Assembly (NCBI RefSeq): GCF_004343605.1
Contig: NZ_POSF01000018.1
Coordinates: 153,717 to 217,716 of the forward strand
Reading direction: 5' to 3'
DNA from: Dehalobacter sp. 12DCB1
GTDB taxonomy: Bacteria; Bacillota; Desulfitobacteriia; Desulfitobacteriales; Syntrophobotulaceae
DNA: 64,000 nucleotides
Both the position numbers and the translations under genes were made by a program. The notes beneath the pieces were generated by a model that did no database searches, was not told where the DNA came from, and worked only from the letters and a program-made list of their open reading frames with translations. This document shows positions 17,036 through 26,631 of this stretch, in pieces. The stretch's first letter is position 1. Every line of letters begins with the position of its first letter.

Positions 17036-18334
17036 TTATAGCCTGCAGACCTTCACTTTGGCAATCCTTTTTTCATCGACTTCCTCAACCTTAAACATCA
17101 AACTGTTGAATTCTAAGGAAGGCTTATCATCTCTTCCGGGGATTCTTCCGAGCTGTCCAACCAGAAAACCGCTTAGGGTCTCGTATTCTTCAATCGGCAG
17201 CTCCACGCCGAGATAATCTTGAACCGCATCGAGGCTCGTCGCCCCGTTGATCATATAGGTATTTTCATCGATCTTTTCAAATTCCAGTTCGACTTCATCA
17301 TCCTCGTCAAAAATGTTGCCGACAATTTCTTCAATAAGATCCTCCAGCGTCACAATACCGGCCGTCCCGCCGTATTCATCAATGATCACAGCCAGATGTG
17401 TCTTGTTCAGCTGAAGTTCTTTGAATAATTCATCGGTGCGTTTCGAATCCGGTACATAATAGGGTTCCCGGACAACGTCCCGCAGATGAAATGTCTCCGG
17501 ATTGCTGTTGTTCGTTAAATACTGGAAAAGGTATTTGGATTGCAGCACCCCGACAATATTGTCAATATTCTCCTCATAGACGGGTATCCTGGAATACTTC
17601 TCATGATTGATAAAGGCAATGACTTCACTCAAAGATGCTTCAATCGGCAGCGCTGCAATATCCGTGCGATGGGTCATGACTTCGGAAACTGTTTTATTGT
17701 TAAATTCGAAAATATTGTTAATCATCAGTTTTTCTGTTTCATGGATAGCGCCTTTTTCCTCGCCGACATCAACCATCATGCGGATTTCTTCTTCAGTGAC
17801 CTGCTCGTTTTCCGCATTCGGATCTACCCCGAGAAGCCTGACAAACACATTCATCGACGCCGTAAGCATTTTTACAAATGGTGAGGCAATTTTAGACAGG
17901 ATATACAGCGGACTTGCAGCAAACCAGGCGATCTTTTCAGCTTTATTCATCGCAATTCTTTTCGGCACAAGCTCTCCGAGTACCAGCGTGAAATAAGATA
18001 AAATGATGGTAATTAGAATAACGGCTATAGTCTTCAGCAAGGATGCTGAAACGGGAACTCCAAGCTTTATCAGCAACGAAACTAGCGGATCGGAAAAATT
18101 CTCCGAAGCAAATGCACTGGCCAGAAAGCCCGCCAGCGTTATCCCAATCTGGATCGTCGCAAGAAACCTGCTCGGCTCGCCCAGCAAATTGGTTAAAATT
18201 TTGGCCTTTTTGTCGCCATCTTCAGCCATCATTCTGATTTTATTGTCATTCAGGGAGATCAAAGCAATCTCCGAGGCAGCGAAAAAGGCATTGAGCGCAA
18301 TCAGCACGACTAAAAACAAAATCCCGGTAATCAA
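17036..18334 (-). CDS. CNNM/CorC-type transporter (hemolysin family, CBS pair)
   Basis: Membrane protein of 432 residues: an N-terminal DUF21/CNNM membrane domain (LNAFFAASEIALISLNDNKI, then hydrophobic helices with VLGELVPKRIA), two CBS domains (SEVMTHRTDIAALP ... YSRIPVYEE; HLAVIIDEYGGTAGIVTLED) and a C-terminal CorC/HlyC domain. Related proteins move or regulate Mg2+/Co2+; cytotoxicity implied by the old name is not expected. TTG at 18334 has AGGAGGAACA eight bases upstream and starts right at the first membrane helix; a GTG at 18403 is an alternative with a weaker site. Confidence 0.9.
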   Translation of the reverse strand: MITGILFLVVLIALNAFFAASEIALISLNDNKIRMMAEDGDKKAKILTNLLGEPSRFLATIQIGITLAGFLASAFASENFSDPLVSLLIKLGVPVSASLLKTIAVILITIILSYFTLVLGELVPKRIAMNKAEKIAWFAASPLYILSKIASPFVKMLTASMNVFVRLLGVDPNAENEQVTEEEIRMMVDVGEEKGAIHETEKLMINNIFEFNNKTVSEVMTHRTDIAALPIEASLSEVIAFINHEKYSRIPVYEENIDNIVGVLQSKYLFQYLTNNSNPETFHLRDVVREPYYVPDSKRTDELFKELQLNKTHLAVIIDEYGGTAGIVTLEDLIEEIVGNIFDEDDEVELEFEKIDENTYMINGATSLDAVQDYLGVELPIEEYETLSGFLVGQLGRIPGRDDKPSLEFNSLMFKVEEVDEKRIAKVKVCRL

Positions 18335-18642
18335 TGATTGTTCCTCCTGATAATAATAAAAAGGCAGAATCATTCCTGGTACAGGATTGTCAAAGCCTTT
18401 CACAAAATCCTAATAAAGAGTCATTTGAAATGATGCTACTTGGTATATCTTCAGCATTTTCCCCCATATCTTATTCTCTCCCTTTCTTGATTCTATATCT
18501 ATTTTAATTTACTAGATGATAAATTGCAATGTCTGGTGTCGTTCGGATCAATTAGCGAATAAACCAGAAACGATTTGAGCAAGTAAAAAGTGGATATGCT
18601 ATAAATGGCTATGCCAGTCAATAGAACAGAAAGGGCGAATCT

Positions 18643-20136
18643 ATGAAAATTTTACTTGTTTACCCGCAAATACCGCTAACCTATTGGAGTTTCCAGTATG
18701 CGCTGAAGTTCGTGTCCAAGAAAGCTGGGTTTCCGCCGCTTGGACTACTGACAATAGCTGCTATGCTGCCAGAACACTATGAAAAGCGTCTTGTCGATAT
18801 GAATGTAACGAAACTCAAGGATCGGGATATTTTGTGGGCCGATTATGTCTGGATCAGTGCCATGGTCGTCCAGAAGGAATCCGTCAGGGAAATCATCAAC
18901 CGCTGTCATGCCCTTGGAGTCAAAATCACTGCAGGCGGTCCCCTCTTTACTTCCGAGCCCGAGGAGTACGATGATGTAGATCATCTCGTGCTGAATGAAG
19001 GGGAGACCACTGTACCTGCCTTTATACGTGACCTTGTGAACGGATCGGCAGCGCACATTTATACAACGGAGGAATGGGCGGATATCAGAAATACTCCTGC
19101 GCCTTTGTGGGACCTTATCGATATGAAACACTACGCAACGATGAATATTCAATATTCACGCGGATGTCCATTCCACTGCGATTTCTGCAACATTACATCT
19201 TTATACGGCCACCAGCCCCGCACCAAGACCGCTCCGCAGTTCCTGTCAGAATTGGACTCCCTTTATCAGGCCGGATGGCGGGGAGGCATCTTCCTGGTCG
19301 ATGACAATTTTATTGGTAACAAAAAGAAATTAAAGGATGAGATCTTGCCTGCGCTGATCAGCTGGATGAAACAAAGAAATTATCCGTTTTCGTTTATCAC
19401 AGAGGCCTCGATCAATCTGGCTGATGATGACATCCTTATGAATCTGATGGTCAAGGCGGGGTTTATGACTGTATTTATCGGAATTGAAACCACGGATGAA
19501 GACAGCCTGGTTGAGTGCAATAAGCTTCAGAATAAAAACCGCAATCTAATTGCTTGTGTTAAAAAAATCCAGAAATTCGGCCTTCAAGTTCAAGGCGGCT
19601 TTATTGTCGGGTTTGACAACGACAATGCCTCTATTTTTGACAAACTGGTAACCTTTATTCAGGAAAGCGGGATCGTTACCGCGATGGTCGGGCTGCTGAA
19701 TGCGCCGAAAGGAACCAAACTATATCAGCGTCTGGCTGCGGAAGGCCGACTGTTAAAAAGCATCAGCGGCGACAACACCGACTTTTCAATGAACTTCATA
19801 CCAAAAATGGAAAGCCGCCTGCTGGTCAAAGGCTATCAACGAATTGTCGATACGATCTACTCTCCAAGAAAATATTATGAGCGGGTCCTGACATTTTTAG
19901 AACAGTACGAGCCTGCTGGATTTACGGCTCAGCGAATCGACCGTTGCCAGGTACTCGCGTTTATCAGATCGGTATTCCGTTTGGGAATTATCGGCCAGGA
20001 AAGACGCTACTACTGGAAACTGATCATTTGGTCTCTGCGGAAACGCCGTAATATATTTCCGCTGGCAGTAACCCTGTCCATATACGGTTTTCATTTCCGA
20101 AAAGTATTCCGCCGGACTGAGGAAATATTAAAATAA
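18643..20136 (+). CDS. B12-binding-domain radical SAM protein (DUF4070 type)
   Basis: Cobalamin-binding radical SAM enzyme of 497 residues. The N-terminal ~140 residues form a B12-binding fold (ILLVYPQIP, ITAGGPLFTSEPEEYDDVD, NEGETTVPAFI). The radical SAM core carries the cluster motif CPFHCDFCN and IFLVDDNFIGNKKKL, followed by a C-terminal DUF4070-like region. The class includes methylases of unactivated carbons such as the hopanoid methylase HpnR and BchE-like enzymes; the substrate here cannot be told from sequence. AGAAAGGGCGAATCT precedes the ATG. It appears monocistronic. Confidence 0.88.
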   Translation: MKILLVYPQIPLTYWSFQYALKFVSKKAGFPPLGLLTIAAMLPEHYEKRLVDMNVTKLKDRDILWADYVWISAMVVQKESVREIINRCHALGVKITAGGPLFTSEPEEYDDVDHLVLNEGETTVPAFIRDLVNGSAAHIYTTEEWADIRNTPAPLWDLIDMKHYATMNIQYSRGCPFHCDFCNITSLYGHQPRTKTAPQFLSELDSLYQAGWRGGIFLVDDNFIGNKKKLKDEILPALISWMKQRNYPFSFITEASINLADDDILMNLMVKAGFMTVFIGIETTDEDSLVECNKLQNKNRNLIACVKKIQKFGLQVQGGFIVGFDNDNASIFDKLVTFIQESGIVTAMVGLLNAPKGTKLYQRLAAEGRLLKSISGDNTDFSMNFIPKMESRLLVKGYQRIVDTIYSPRKYYERVLTFLEQYEPAGFTAQRIDRCQVLAFIRSVFRLGIIGQERRYYWKLIIWSLRKRRNIFPLAVTLSIYGFHFRKVFRRTEEILK

Positions 20137-20167
20137 TTTAGAAAACTTAGGTGGAGGATTTTGATCT

Positions 20168-21214
20168 TTAAGCTTCTTTATGGAAAGGATCAACGCCAAA
20201 ACGGCTGCCTGAGATGACCCTGTTCTTCCCTGCTGTTTTGGCAGCGTAAAGTGCTTTATCCGCAATCTCAATATTTTCAGTCAGCGAGCAACCTTTTTGA
20301 TAGAGACAGACACCGGCACTCACGGTCAGTGGCTTATCAAAATAACTGTTAAGTGCAAATTCTTCCCTGATTTTATCCGCTTTCAGGCAGGCGTCCTCCA
20401 GGACGCAACCATAAAGAATAATCAGAAACTCCTCACCGCCGTAACGGCAGATAAAATCAGTTGCCCTGGCATTTGTTTTTAAAACACGGGCTAAAACCAG
20501 CAAGACCTTATCGCCAAAGACATGCCCCTTCTGATCATTTATCTTTTTAAAATTATCAATATCAAAAATGGCAATGCAAAAAGGCTGCCCTGTCCTCTGA
20601 TAATTGGATACAGCCTTCTGAAAACTCTTTTCCAACAGCAGACGGTTCGGAAGCCCCGTCAGCGGATCTCTGGCCGCCTGATTTTTGGCCTTTCTGAACT
20701 GATATTGGCTGATATTCAGCAAACTGTTGACTTCAAACACAATGATGAAACCGAAGGCCAGGAGCACAAGACTGAACAGATAGATATTCACGGATACAAA
20801 CAGATCCGAGATCTTAAATGACGTAATGAATAAAGAGGCTACACTTTCGGTCGCCGCAATGATCAAACCCGGAATCCCATAACGCATGCCGTGAAAAGAA
20901 ACAAAGAAGAAATAGGAAAAAAAGAGCATATTCAGTAATTCAACATTTCCTGCCATCAACAAGGTACAAACAGGAATATCAAGCACTAAGCTGAGTCGGA
21001 TCAGTTTCTCGGCCCTGGTGTCCTTGCTGAAGACACAAACGGAAATAAATGCATCATATAGAAGGGCGATAAAGAAACCAACAAAAAACACGCCCGTGAA
21101 AGAGCCCTGAAAACGGATCAGCTCAGCCAGGGCGACAATAAGCAGTCCCCACCTAAAGAGCAGGAATTTTCGTTCCAGCGGTTTATATTTGATCAAATCA
21201 AACTTCCTGACCAA
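20168..21214 (-). CDS. Membrane-bound diguanylate cyclase
   Basis: Protein of 348 residues with six predicted membrane helices in the first ~175 residues and a GGDEF-family cyclase domain after them. Signature residues are intact: DPLTGLPNRLLLEK, FDIDNFKKINDQKGHVFGD and the active site RYGGEEFLIIL. It should make cyclic di-GMP at the membrane in response to an unknown signal. The start is uncertain: a TTG at 21214 has little support, while a TTG at 21196 has AGGAAG at good spacing. Confidence 0.9.
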   Translation of the reverse strand: MVRKFDLIKYKPLERKFLLFRWGLLIVALAELIRFQGSFTGVFFVGFFIALLYDAFISVCVFSKDTRAEKLIRLSLVLDIPVCTLLMAGNVELLNMLFFSYFFFVSFHGMRYGIPGLIIAATESVASLFITSFKISDLFVSVNIYLFSLVLLAFGFIIVFEVNSLLNISQYQFRKAKNQAARDPLTGLPNRLLLEKSFQKAVSNYQRTGQPFCIAIFDIDNFKKINDQKGHVFGDKVLLVLARVLKTNARATDFICRYGGEEFLIILYGCVLEDACLKADKIREEFALNSYFDKPLTVSAGVCLYQKGCSLTENIEIADKALYAAKTAGKNRVISGSRFGVDPFHKEA

Positions 21215-21324
21215 CTTGTTTCACCACATTTTGCGAATTACGCAAATATTATACCATAATTTTCTATTCATCCAAAGAAAATTTTTGCCATTTGATAAAC
21301 ACAATAAGGTTTCCTAGAAGTACC

Positions 21325-23859
21325 TTAGGCAGTTTCAATACTGTTGTCGGCCTGAAGGTTTAACTTTTCGACCGCGCTTTCGCGCATTTTATATTTCATA
21401 ATTTTGCCTGCGGCATTCATCGGGAATTCTGCCACAAAGTCAATATAACGCGGTGTTTTGTGCTTGGCCATGTGGGTGCGGACAAAATCCTTCAGCTCAT
21501 CTGTGGTCAGCTCGGCATCGTCTTTTAATATGACACAGGCCATGATCTCTTCTCCATACTGTTTGTCAGGGACACCAATAACCTGAACGTCTTTGACTTT
21601 TGGATGAGTATAAATAAAATCTTCAATTTCTTTCGGATAGATGTTTTCCCCGCCGCGAATAATCATATCCTTGATGCGTCCGGTAATTTTATAATATCCG
21701 TTCTCATCGCGTCTTGCCAGGTCACCGGTGTGCAACCAGCCATTTTCATCAATCGCCGCTGCCGTCGCTTCAGGCATCTTATAATAGCCTTTCATGATAT
21801 TGTAGCCCCGGGCAACAAACTCGCCGTCCTCATTATCTGGCAGGTCTTCGCCGGTCTTTGGATCGACGATCTTGCATTCAACACCAGGCAAAGCACGGCC
21901 CACAGTAGCAACCCGCAGTTCTACGGAATCGTCGACGCGGCTCTGGGTGCAGCCGGGTGAAGACTCTGTCTGCCCAAATACAATGGTGATTTCATTCATA
22001 TTCATCTTCTCAACGACATCCTGCATTACCTTTACCGGACACGGGCTTCCTGCCATGATTCCGGTCCGCATGTAGGAGAAGTCTGTTTTCAGAAAATCTT
22101 CATGTTCGAGCATCGCAATGAACATGGTCGGAACACCGTGGAAGGCGGTAATTTTTTCCCTGTTGATGCAATCCAGCGATATCTTCGGTGAGAACGCCGG
22201 TATCGGGGACATGGTCACCCCATGGGTCATGGAAGCAGTCATCGCCAGCACCATCCCGAAGCAATGGAACATCGGGACATGAATCATCATGCGATCGGCT
22301 GTGGAGAGATCCATGCAGTCGCCGATATTTTTACCGTTATTCACGACATTATAGTGTGTCAGCATAACGCCTTTCGGGAAACCGGTGGTTCCTGAAGTAT
22401 ACTGCATGTTGCAAACATCATGGCGGTTAAGGGAAAGCGCACGGCGGTATACTTCCTCAATAGGGACTTTGTCAGCCATGGCAATGGCATCTTCCCAGGT
22501 CAGACAGCCGTTCTGCCTGGAATCAACCGTGACAATATTGCGCAGGAAAGGCAACCGTTTGATATGCAGCGGCTTTCCGGCCTCGACAGTCTCCAGTTCG
22601 GGGCAAAGCTCCTTGATAATGCCGACATAATCGGAGTCCTTATATCCGTCGATCATGACCAGCGTGTGTGTATCCGACTGGCGAAGCAGGTACTCCGCCT
22701 CATAAATCTTATACGCGGTGTTTACCGTTACTAAGACAGCGCCAATCTTCGTCGCAGCCCAGAAGGTAATGTACCACTGCGGAACATTGGTGGCCCAGAT
22801 CGCCACATGGTCCCCGGGTCTGACCCCCATGGCAATCAGGGATCGTGCAAATGTATCGACATCATCCCGGAATTCTTTATACGTGCGGGTATAATCCATG
22901 GTCGTGTAGCGGAAAGCATACTGATCTGGAAACTCATCCACCATTCGATCAAGTACCTGGGGAAAGGTAAGGTCAATCAAGGTGTCTTTTTGCCAGACAT
23001 ATTTCCCTGTCTTGGCGTTATTGTCAAATAAATGGCCCTTCACCGCAGATTTTTCAGTATACTGGCTCATATATTCCGCAAAATTCGGGAAAACAACACC
23101 AGCGTCATCAAGATCCGACGCCCAGCGTTTGACCCATTCCAAAGAAACATAGCCCTCATAATTTATCGAACGCAGGGCGCGCATCATCTCATCAATGGGT
23201 AAATCCCCTTCTCCCATCATGCGGTACCGGGTAGTACCGTTCTCTACGACGGAATCCTTGATATGTACATATTTAATATACGCGCCAAGATTCTGTAGGG
23301 TCTTCCCAGGTGTCTCCCCTGCAAAACGGTAAGGGTGATGCATATCCCACAAGGCACCGACATTGTCACTCGCGACATGGTTGAGAAGATGGCATAAACG
23401 GGAGGTATCGGAATAGACTCCATTCGTTTCAACCAAAAGGGTGACACCTTTTTCTTCGGCCAGAGGTACCAGACGGTTCAGCGCAGCAAGTACCACCTCG
23501 TCATCGACTTCACCCGTCGGCTGCGGTGCGATATCGGCGAGGATACGAATATACGGGGTTCCTAGCTTGGAGGCTAATTCAATATACTGAACGATCTCCT
23601 GATGATTCTGTTCCGCTTTCTCAGCATACTTTAGACAACAGCCGGAAGACAGACAAGGAATTTGAATACGGAGTTCGGATAACTTTTTTATGGTTTGTGG
23701 CAACTGAGACTCAGTAAAAGGCTGGGCCTGCACTGCAAAGATCTCACTGCCCAGACCGCGGATTTCAATGCCGTCAAAGCCAAAGTCCTTGGCCATGGAA
23801 TAGATATCAGTCCAGCTGAAATCCGGGCAACCCAGGGTTGAAAACGCAAGTTTCAACAT
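21325..23859 (-). CDS. TIM-barrel (sugar isomerase-like) / acyl-CoA synthetase fusion
   Basis: Two-domain protein of 844 residues. Residues 1 to ~275 are an AP-endonuclease-2/xylose-isomerase-like TIM barrel (FDGIEIRGLG, LLVETNGVYSD, VHIKDSVVE, GYVSLEWVKRW). Residues ~295-840 are an AMP-forming acyl-CoA synthetase with the phosphate loop YTSGTTGFPKGV, FGQTESSPG, GWLHTGDLARRDENGYYKI and the catalytic Lys near the end in PMNAAGKIMKYKMRE. The synthetase should activate a carboxylic acid with CoA; the barrel may act on a related hydroxy or sugar acid. AGGAGGAGATT precedes the ATG. No obvious partner genes flank it. Confidence 0.92.
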   Translation of the reverse strand: MLKLAFSTLGCPDFSWTDIYSMAKDFGFDGIEIRGLGSEIFAVQAQPFTESQLPQTIKKLSELRIQIPCLSSGCCLKYAEKAEQNHQEIVQYIELASKLGTPYIRILADIAPQPTGEVDDEVVLAALNRLVPLAEEKGVTLLVETNGVYSDTSRLCHLLNHVASDNVGALWDMHHPYRFAGETPGKTLQNLGAYIKYVHIKDSVVENGTTRYRMMGEGDLPIDEMMRALRSINYEGYVSLEWVKRWASDLDDAGVVFPNFAEYMSQYTEKSAVKGHLFDNNAKTGKYVWQKDTLIDLTFPQVLDRMVDEFPDQYAFRYTTMDYTRTYKEFRDDVDTFARSLIAMGVRPGDHVAIWATNVPQWYITFWAATKIGAVLVTVNTAYKIYEAEYLLRQSDTHTLVMIDGYKDSDYVGIIKELCPELETVEAGKPLHIKRLPFLRNIVTVDSRQNGCLTWEDAIAMADKVPIEEVYRRALSLNRHDVCNMQYTSGTTGFPKGVMLTHYNVVNNGKNIGDCMDLSTADRMMIHVPMFHCFGMVLAMTASMTHGVTMSPIPAFSPKISLDCINREKITAFHGVPTMFIAMLEHEDFLKTDFSYMRTGIMAGSPCPVKVMQDVVEKMNMNEITIVFGQTESSPGCTQSRVDDSVELRVATVGRALPGVECKIVDPKTGEDLPDNEDGEFVARGYNIMKGYYKMPEATAAAIDENGWLHTGDLARRDENGYYKITGRIKDMIIRGGENIYPKEIEDFIYTHPKVKDVQVIGVPDKQYGEEIMACVILKDDAELTTDELKDFVRTHMAKHKTPRYIDFVAEFPMNAAGKIMKYKMRESAVEKLNLQADNSIETA

Positions 23860-24168
23860 AATCTCCTCCTAGCATTTTATATCTTATAAACTATAGAAAA
23901 CTTTACTGGCGCCATGCCTCCGTGATATCAGAAAGTGCTTAGATTTTTTCTGATATACCAAAAAAGCCTTCACCCCTTAGCATTTCTGTTAAAGACGAAT
24001 GCTTTACACTGTCATGGTACAGCCTTCCAATATAAAACTGTATGATATAATTTTAGGTAATGCTATCAAATTTCCGAATATTTGTCAAGTGTTGTGGATC
24101 AGTATGCACCGAGACAGAACTGTGCTAAGTCAGTTTTGCTGGTTTGATTTAACGCTAAATAAAAAATG
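23860..24168. other. Intergenic region, no gene seen
   Basis: AT-rich stretch upstream of the fusion synthetase gene. It should contain that gene's promoter on the minus strand. I see no convincing reading frame or RNA structure in it. Confidence 0.5.
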
Positions 24169-24198
24169 GAAACGGCTAGAGATCTACTCCGCCGTTTC
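24169..24198 (-). terminator. Intrinsic terminator downstream of the YeaQ-type gene
   Basis: GAAACGGC (24169-24176) pairs with GCCGTTTC (24191-24198); on the minus strand the hairpin is followed by CCATTTTTTATTT. Confidence 0.75.
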
Positions 24199-24226
24199 TA
24201 ACATCCATCAAAATCTGGGATAACAT

Positions 24227-24502
24227 TTACGACTGATACTGATTGTGGTGTTTTCTGCCCGTTAAGGCATTGACGATGGACAACAGGATCACCGCACCGA
24301 GGAGAGCAACCAAGAAACTCCAGACATTAAATCCGTTGATCCCTATTCCCCCGAAAATGTTGACGATCCATCCGCCGATGAACGCCCCGACGATCCCGAC
24401 AACAATATTCATTCCAACGCCCATTTTGGCATCACGACCTGTAATCATGCTGGCAATCCACCCCGCAAGGCCGCCCAAAATAATCCAGCCGATAACACTC
24501 AA
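24227..24502 (-). CDS. GlsB/YeaQ/YmgE-family stress-response membrane protein
   Basis: Small 91-residue membrane protein with three hydrophobic, Gly-rich helices (IGWIILGGLAGWIASMITG, IVVGIVGAFIGGWIVNIFGG, FLVALLGAVILLSIVNAL). This is the transglycosylase-associated/YeaQ family, induced by envelope and general stress in many bacteria; the biochemical role is unknown. Translation starts at TTG (24502), which has AAGGAGGAATTGTC upstream. It stands alone with its own terminator. Confidence 0.9.
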   Translation of the reverse strand: MSVIGWIILGGLAGWIASMITGRDAKMGVGMNIVVGIVGAFIGGWIVNIFGGIGINGFNVWSFLVALLGAVILLSIVNALTGRKHHNQYQS

Positions 24503-24682
24503 GACAATTCCTCCTTTGCATCAAATATTTTAAAGCAATTTGTTTTCATCATTAATCTGCCCAAAATAAAAATATTTACCCGGACCTGTCTTCAATATGA
24601 ATATTTTTATTAACGTTTGCATTGAAAATTTTTACGTCTAAATTAAGAAGCCAAAACCGTTTTTATCCAGATAGCCATCCTC

Positions 24683-25567
24683 TTAATTCTCTCTGGTAAT
24701 GACTTTAAGTTTGGCGGGTTCAACGGTGACTCTTAACGGAAAATTAAATCCTTTTTCTCCGTCTAAATCAGTGCCAATCGTTTCCTGACAGTTGATTGTT
24801 AGCTCTGCCGTCTGGAAATAATCTACATATGGACTCTCCGCATGTTCGCCGTTTGCCACTTTGATAACCAGTGGGATCAGTTCGAGAACAGGGCATTGTT
24901 TAAAAATATATACATCAAGCAGTCCATCGCTTATAGAAGCCAGCGGCGCTATCCTCTTAAAGCCGCCTGCCGATTTGCCATTCATAATCAAGATAAAATA
25001 CACTTCATCGTCACGGTTGGCTTCCCGACTCCGAATACTGACTTTCACCGGTTTCATGTTAGCGAATTCTTCGACACCCTTTAAATAATAGGCGAGAGTC
25101 CCAAAACTTTGTTTAATTCTCTTGGGAGTTTTTTGGCTGACATCGATTAGAAAACCCAAGCTGGCCACATTTAAAAAATAGCGGCCATTGGCAACCCCGA
25201 TATCACAAACAGTAAAATAGTCCTGAAGCAGGATCTCCGTCATTTCTGGGATCCGCTCTGGAAAATGAAAATAACGAGCAAAATCATTGGCAGTTCCTAC
25301 CGGATATATTCCAACCGGGATCTGGCAATCATAACGAAAAAGAACATTAACGACCTGGTGGATCGTCCCGTCGCCCCCGGCAATCCAGATCCTGTTGAAA
25401 CTGTTGATATCCACTAAGGAGACCATTTTTTCGAGGGCTTCCGTGGTGCTGATCCTGTAAGGGACCAAATAATAGCCTTTGTTTTGGACAGCTTCAATAA
25501 TGCTGTCCAAGTGATTATTAAAGCTGCCGTTTCCGGCAAGCGGATTATAGATTAATAATATTTGCAT
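24683..25567 (-). CDS. Diacylglycerol-kinase-family lipid kinase (YegS/DgkB type)
   Basis: Cytoplasmic or membrane-associated lipid kinase of 294 residues. It has the family N-terminus ILLIYNPLAGNGSF, the nucleotide signature WIAGGDGTIHQVVN, PVGIYPVGTANDFARYF, and the C-terminal beta-sandwich ending GTDLDGEKGFNFPLRVTVEPAKL. It probably phosphorylates diacylglycerol or a related lipid in phospholipid recycling. GGGGGTAGACA precedes the ATG. It is divergent from lgt. Confidence 0.9.
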   Translation of the reverse strand: MQILLIYNPLAGNGSFNNHLDSIIEAVQNKGYYLVPYRISTTEALEKMVSLVDINSFNRIWIAGGDGTIHQVVNVLFRYDCQIPVGIYPVGTANDFARYFHFPERIPEMTEILLQDYFTVCDIGVANGRYFLNVASLGFLIDVSQKTPKRIKQSFGTLAYYLKGVEEFANMKPVKVSIRSREANRDDEVYFILIMNGKSAGGFKRIAPLASISDGLLDVYIFKQCPVLELIPLVIKVANGEHAESPYVDYFQTAELTINCQETIGTDLDGEKGFNFPLRVTVEPAKLKVITREN

Positions 25568-25769
25568 TGTCTACCCCCTGAAAACAATTCATCGCAAAGA
25601 ATCATAGAATAACCTTAAACTTACCTGATAACACCACAATACTACGGTATCGGTCTTTTCGCAAATATCCAGTAATGCTTCTACACGATTCCCGGAAGAG
25701 TTCAATCGGGCATTTTTGCTGGACAATTCCGGAAAGATAGTGTATTCATTAATACGGGAGTTGATTTTC

Positions 25770-26540
25770 TTGAACCCTATTGCATTTGAGATTGGTCCTT
25801 TTTCTGTTCATTGGTACGGTATACTAATCGCGCTGGCGTTTTGTGCCGGACTCATTCTCGCGAACCATCACACGAACTATCGCAAGCTGGACCCTGACAA
25901 ATTTTTTAACCTTCTAATTGTTATGATTCCTGCTGCTCTGATCGGCGCCAGACTATATTACGTCCTGTTCAATTTGCATTATTACATCGCTTATCCGGCA
26001 GAAATCGTGGCTGTCTGGCATGGCGGATTAGCCATTCACGGCGGAATCATCGGCGGTTTCCTGGCGGTCTTAGGGGTTACCCGCAGAGATCCGGATTTAA
26101 AATTCTGGTCTGTGGCCGATGTTATCGCGCCAAGTCTGGTTATCGGCCAGGCGATTGGCAGATGGGGCAACTTTCTTAATCAGGAAGCACATGGCGGCCC
26201 GGTTAGTGAATCCTTTATCAGTGAATTCCCGCATTTTATTCAGCAAGGCATGTATATTGACGGCCAATATTACCATCCCACTTTTTTATATGAGTCTTTA
26301 TGGGATACTTTGATCTTTTTGTTCTTGTTCTGGCTGATCAGGAAGAAATCAACACCTGACGGCATCATTTTCTTGCTTTATTTATTACTGTACTCGGCAG
26401 GCCGTTTTATTATTGAGAGTCTCAGAACCGACAGTCTGATGCTTGGTCCATTTAAAATAGCCCAAGTCATCAGTATTGCAGCAATTTTGCTTTCGGCCGT
26501 TCTTCTCTTTGTAAAACTTAGGAAAAAGAAACCAGTTTAG
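25770..26540 (+). CDS. lgt: Prolipoprotein diacylglyceryl transferase
   Basis: Membrane enzyme that attaches diacylglycerol from phosphatidylglycerol to the lipobox Cys of prelipoproteins. The 256-residue protein begins NPIAFEIGPFSVHWYGIL, has the conserved HGGLAIHGGIIGG with its essential His, and the Lgt signature GRWGNFLNQEAHGG; HPTFLYES and GRFIIESLRTD follow. About seven membrane helices. TTG at 25770 fits the family N-terminus and has GGGAG upstream; an earlier TTG at 25716 would add 18 unconserved residues. Confidence 0.95.
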   Translation: MNPIAFEIGPFSVHWYGILIALAFCAGLILANHHTNYRKLDPDKFFNLLIVMIPAALIGARLYYVLFNLHYYIAYPAEIVAVWHGGLAIHGGIIGGFLAVLGVTRRDPDLKFWSVADVIAPSLVIGQAIGRWGNFLNQEAHGGPVSESFISEFPHFIQQGMYIDGQYYHPTFLYESLWDTLIFLFLFWLIRKKSTPDGIIFLLYLLLYSAGRFIIESLRTDSLMLGPFKIAQVISIAAILLSAVLLFVKLRKKKPV

Positions 26541-26631
26541 TCATTTCCAGCGTTCCGATTCTAATTGGCCTGGTATGGTATAATAATCTGAGGACTGAAC
26601 CGATATCATTACTGCTGTGGGGGTGACTGAT

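Noticed and set aside
17036..18334. Hemolysin toxin
   Set aside because: The family name is historical; CNNM membrane, CBS pair and CorC domains indicate a transport role.
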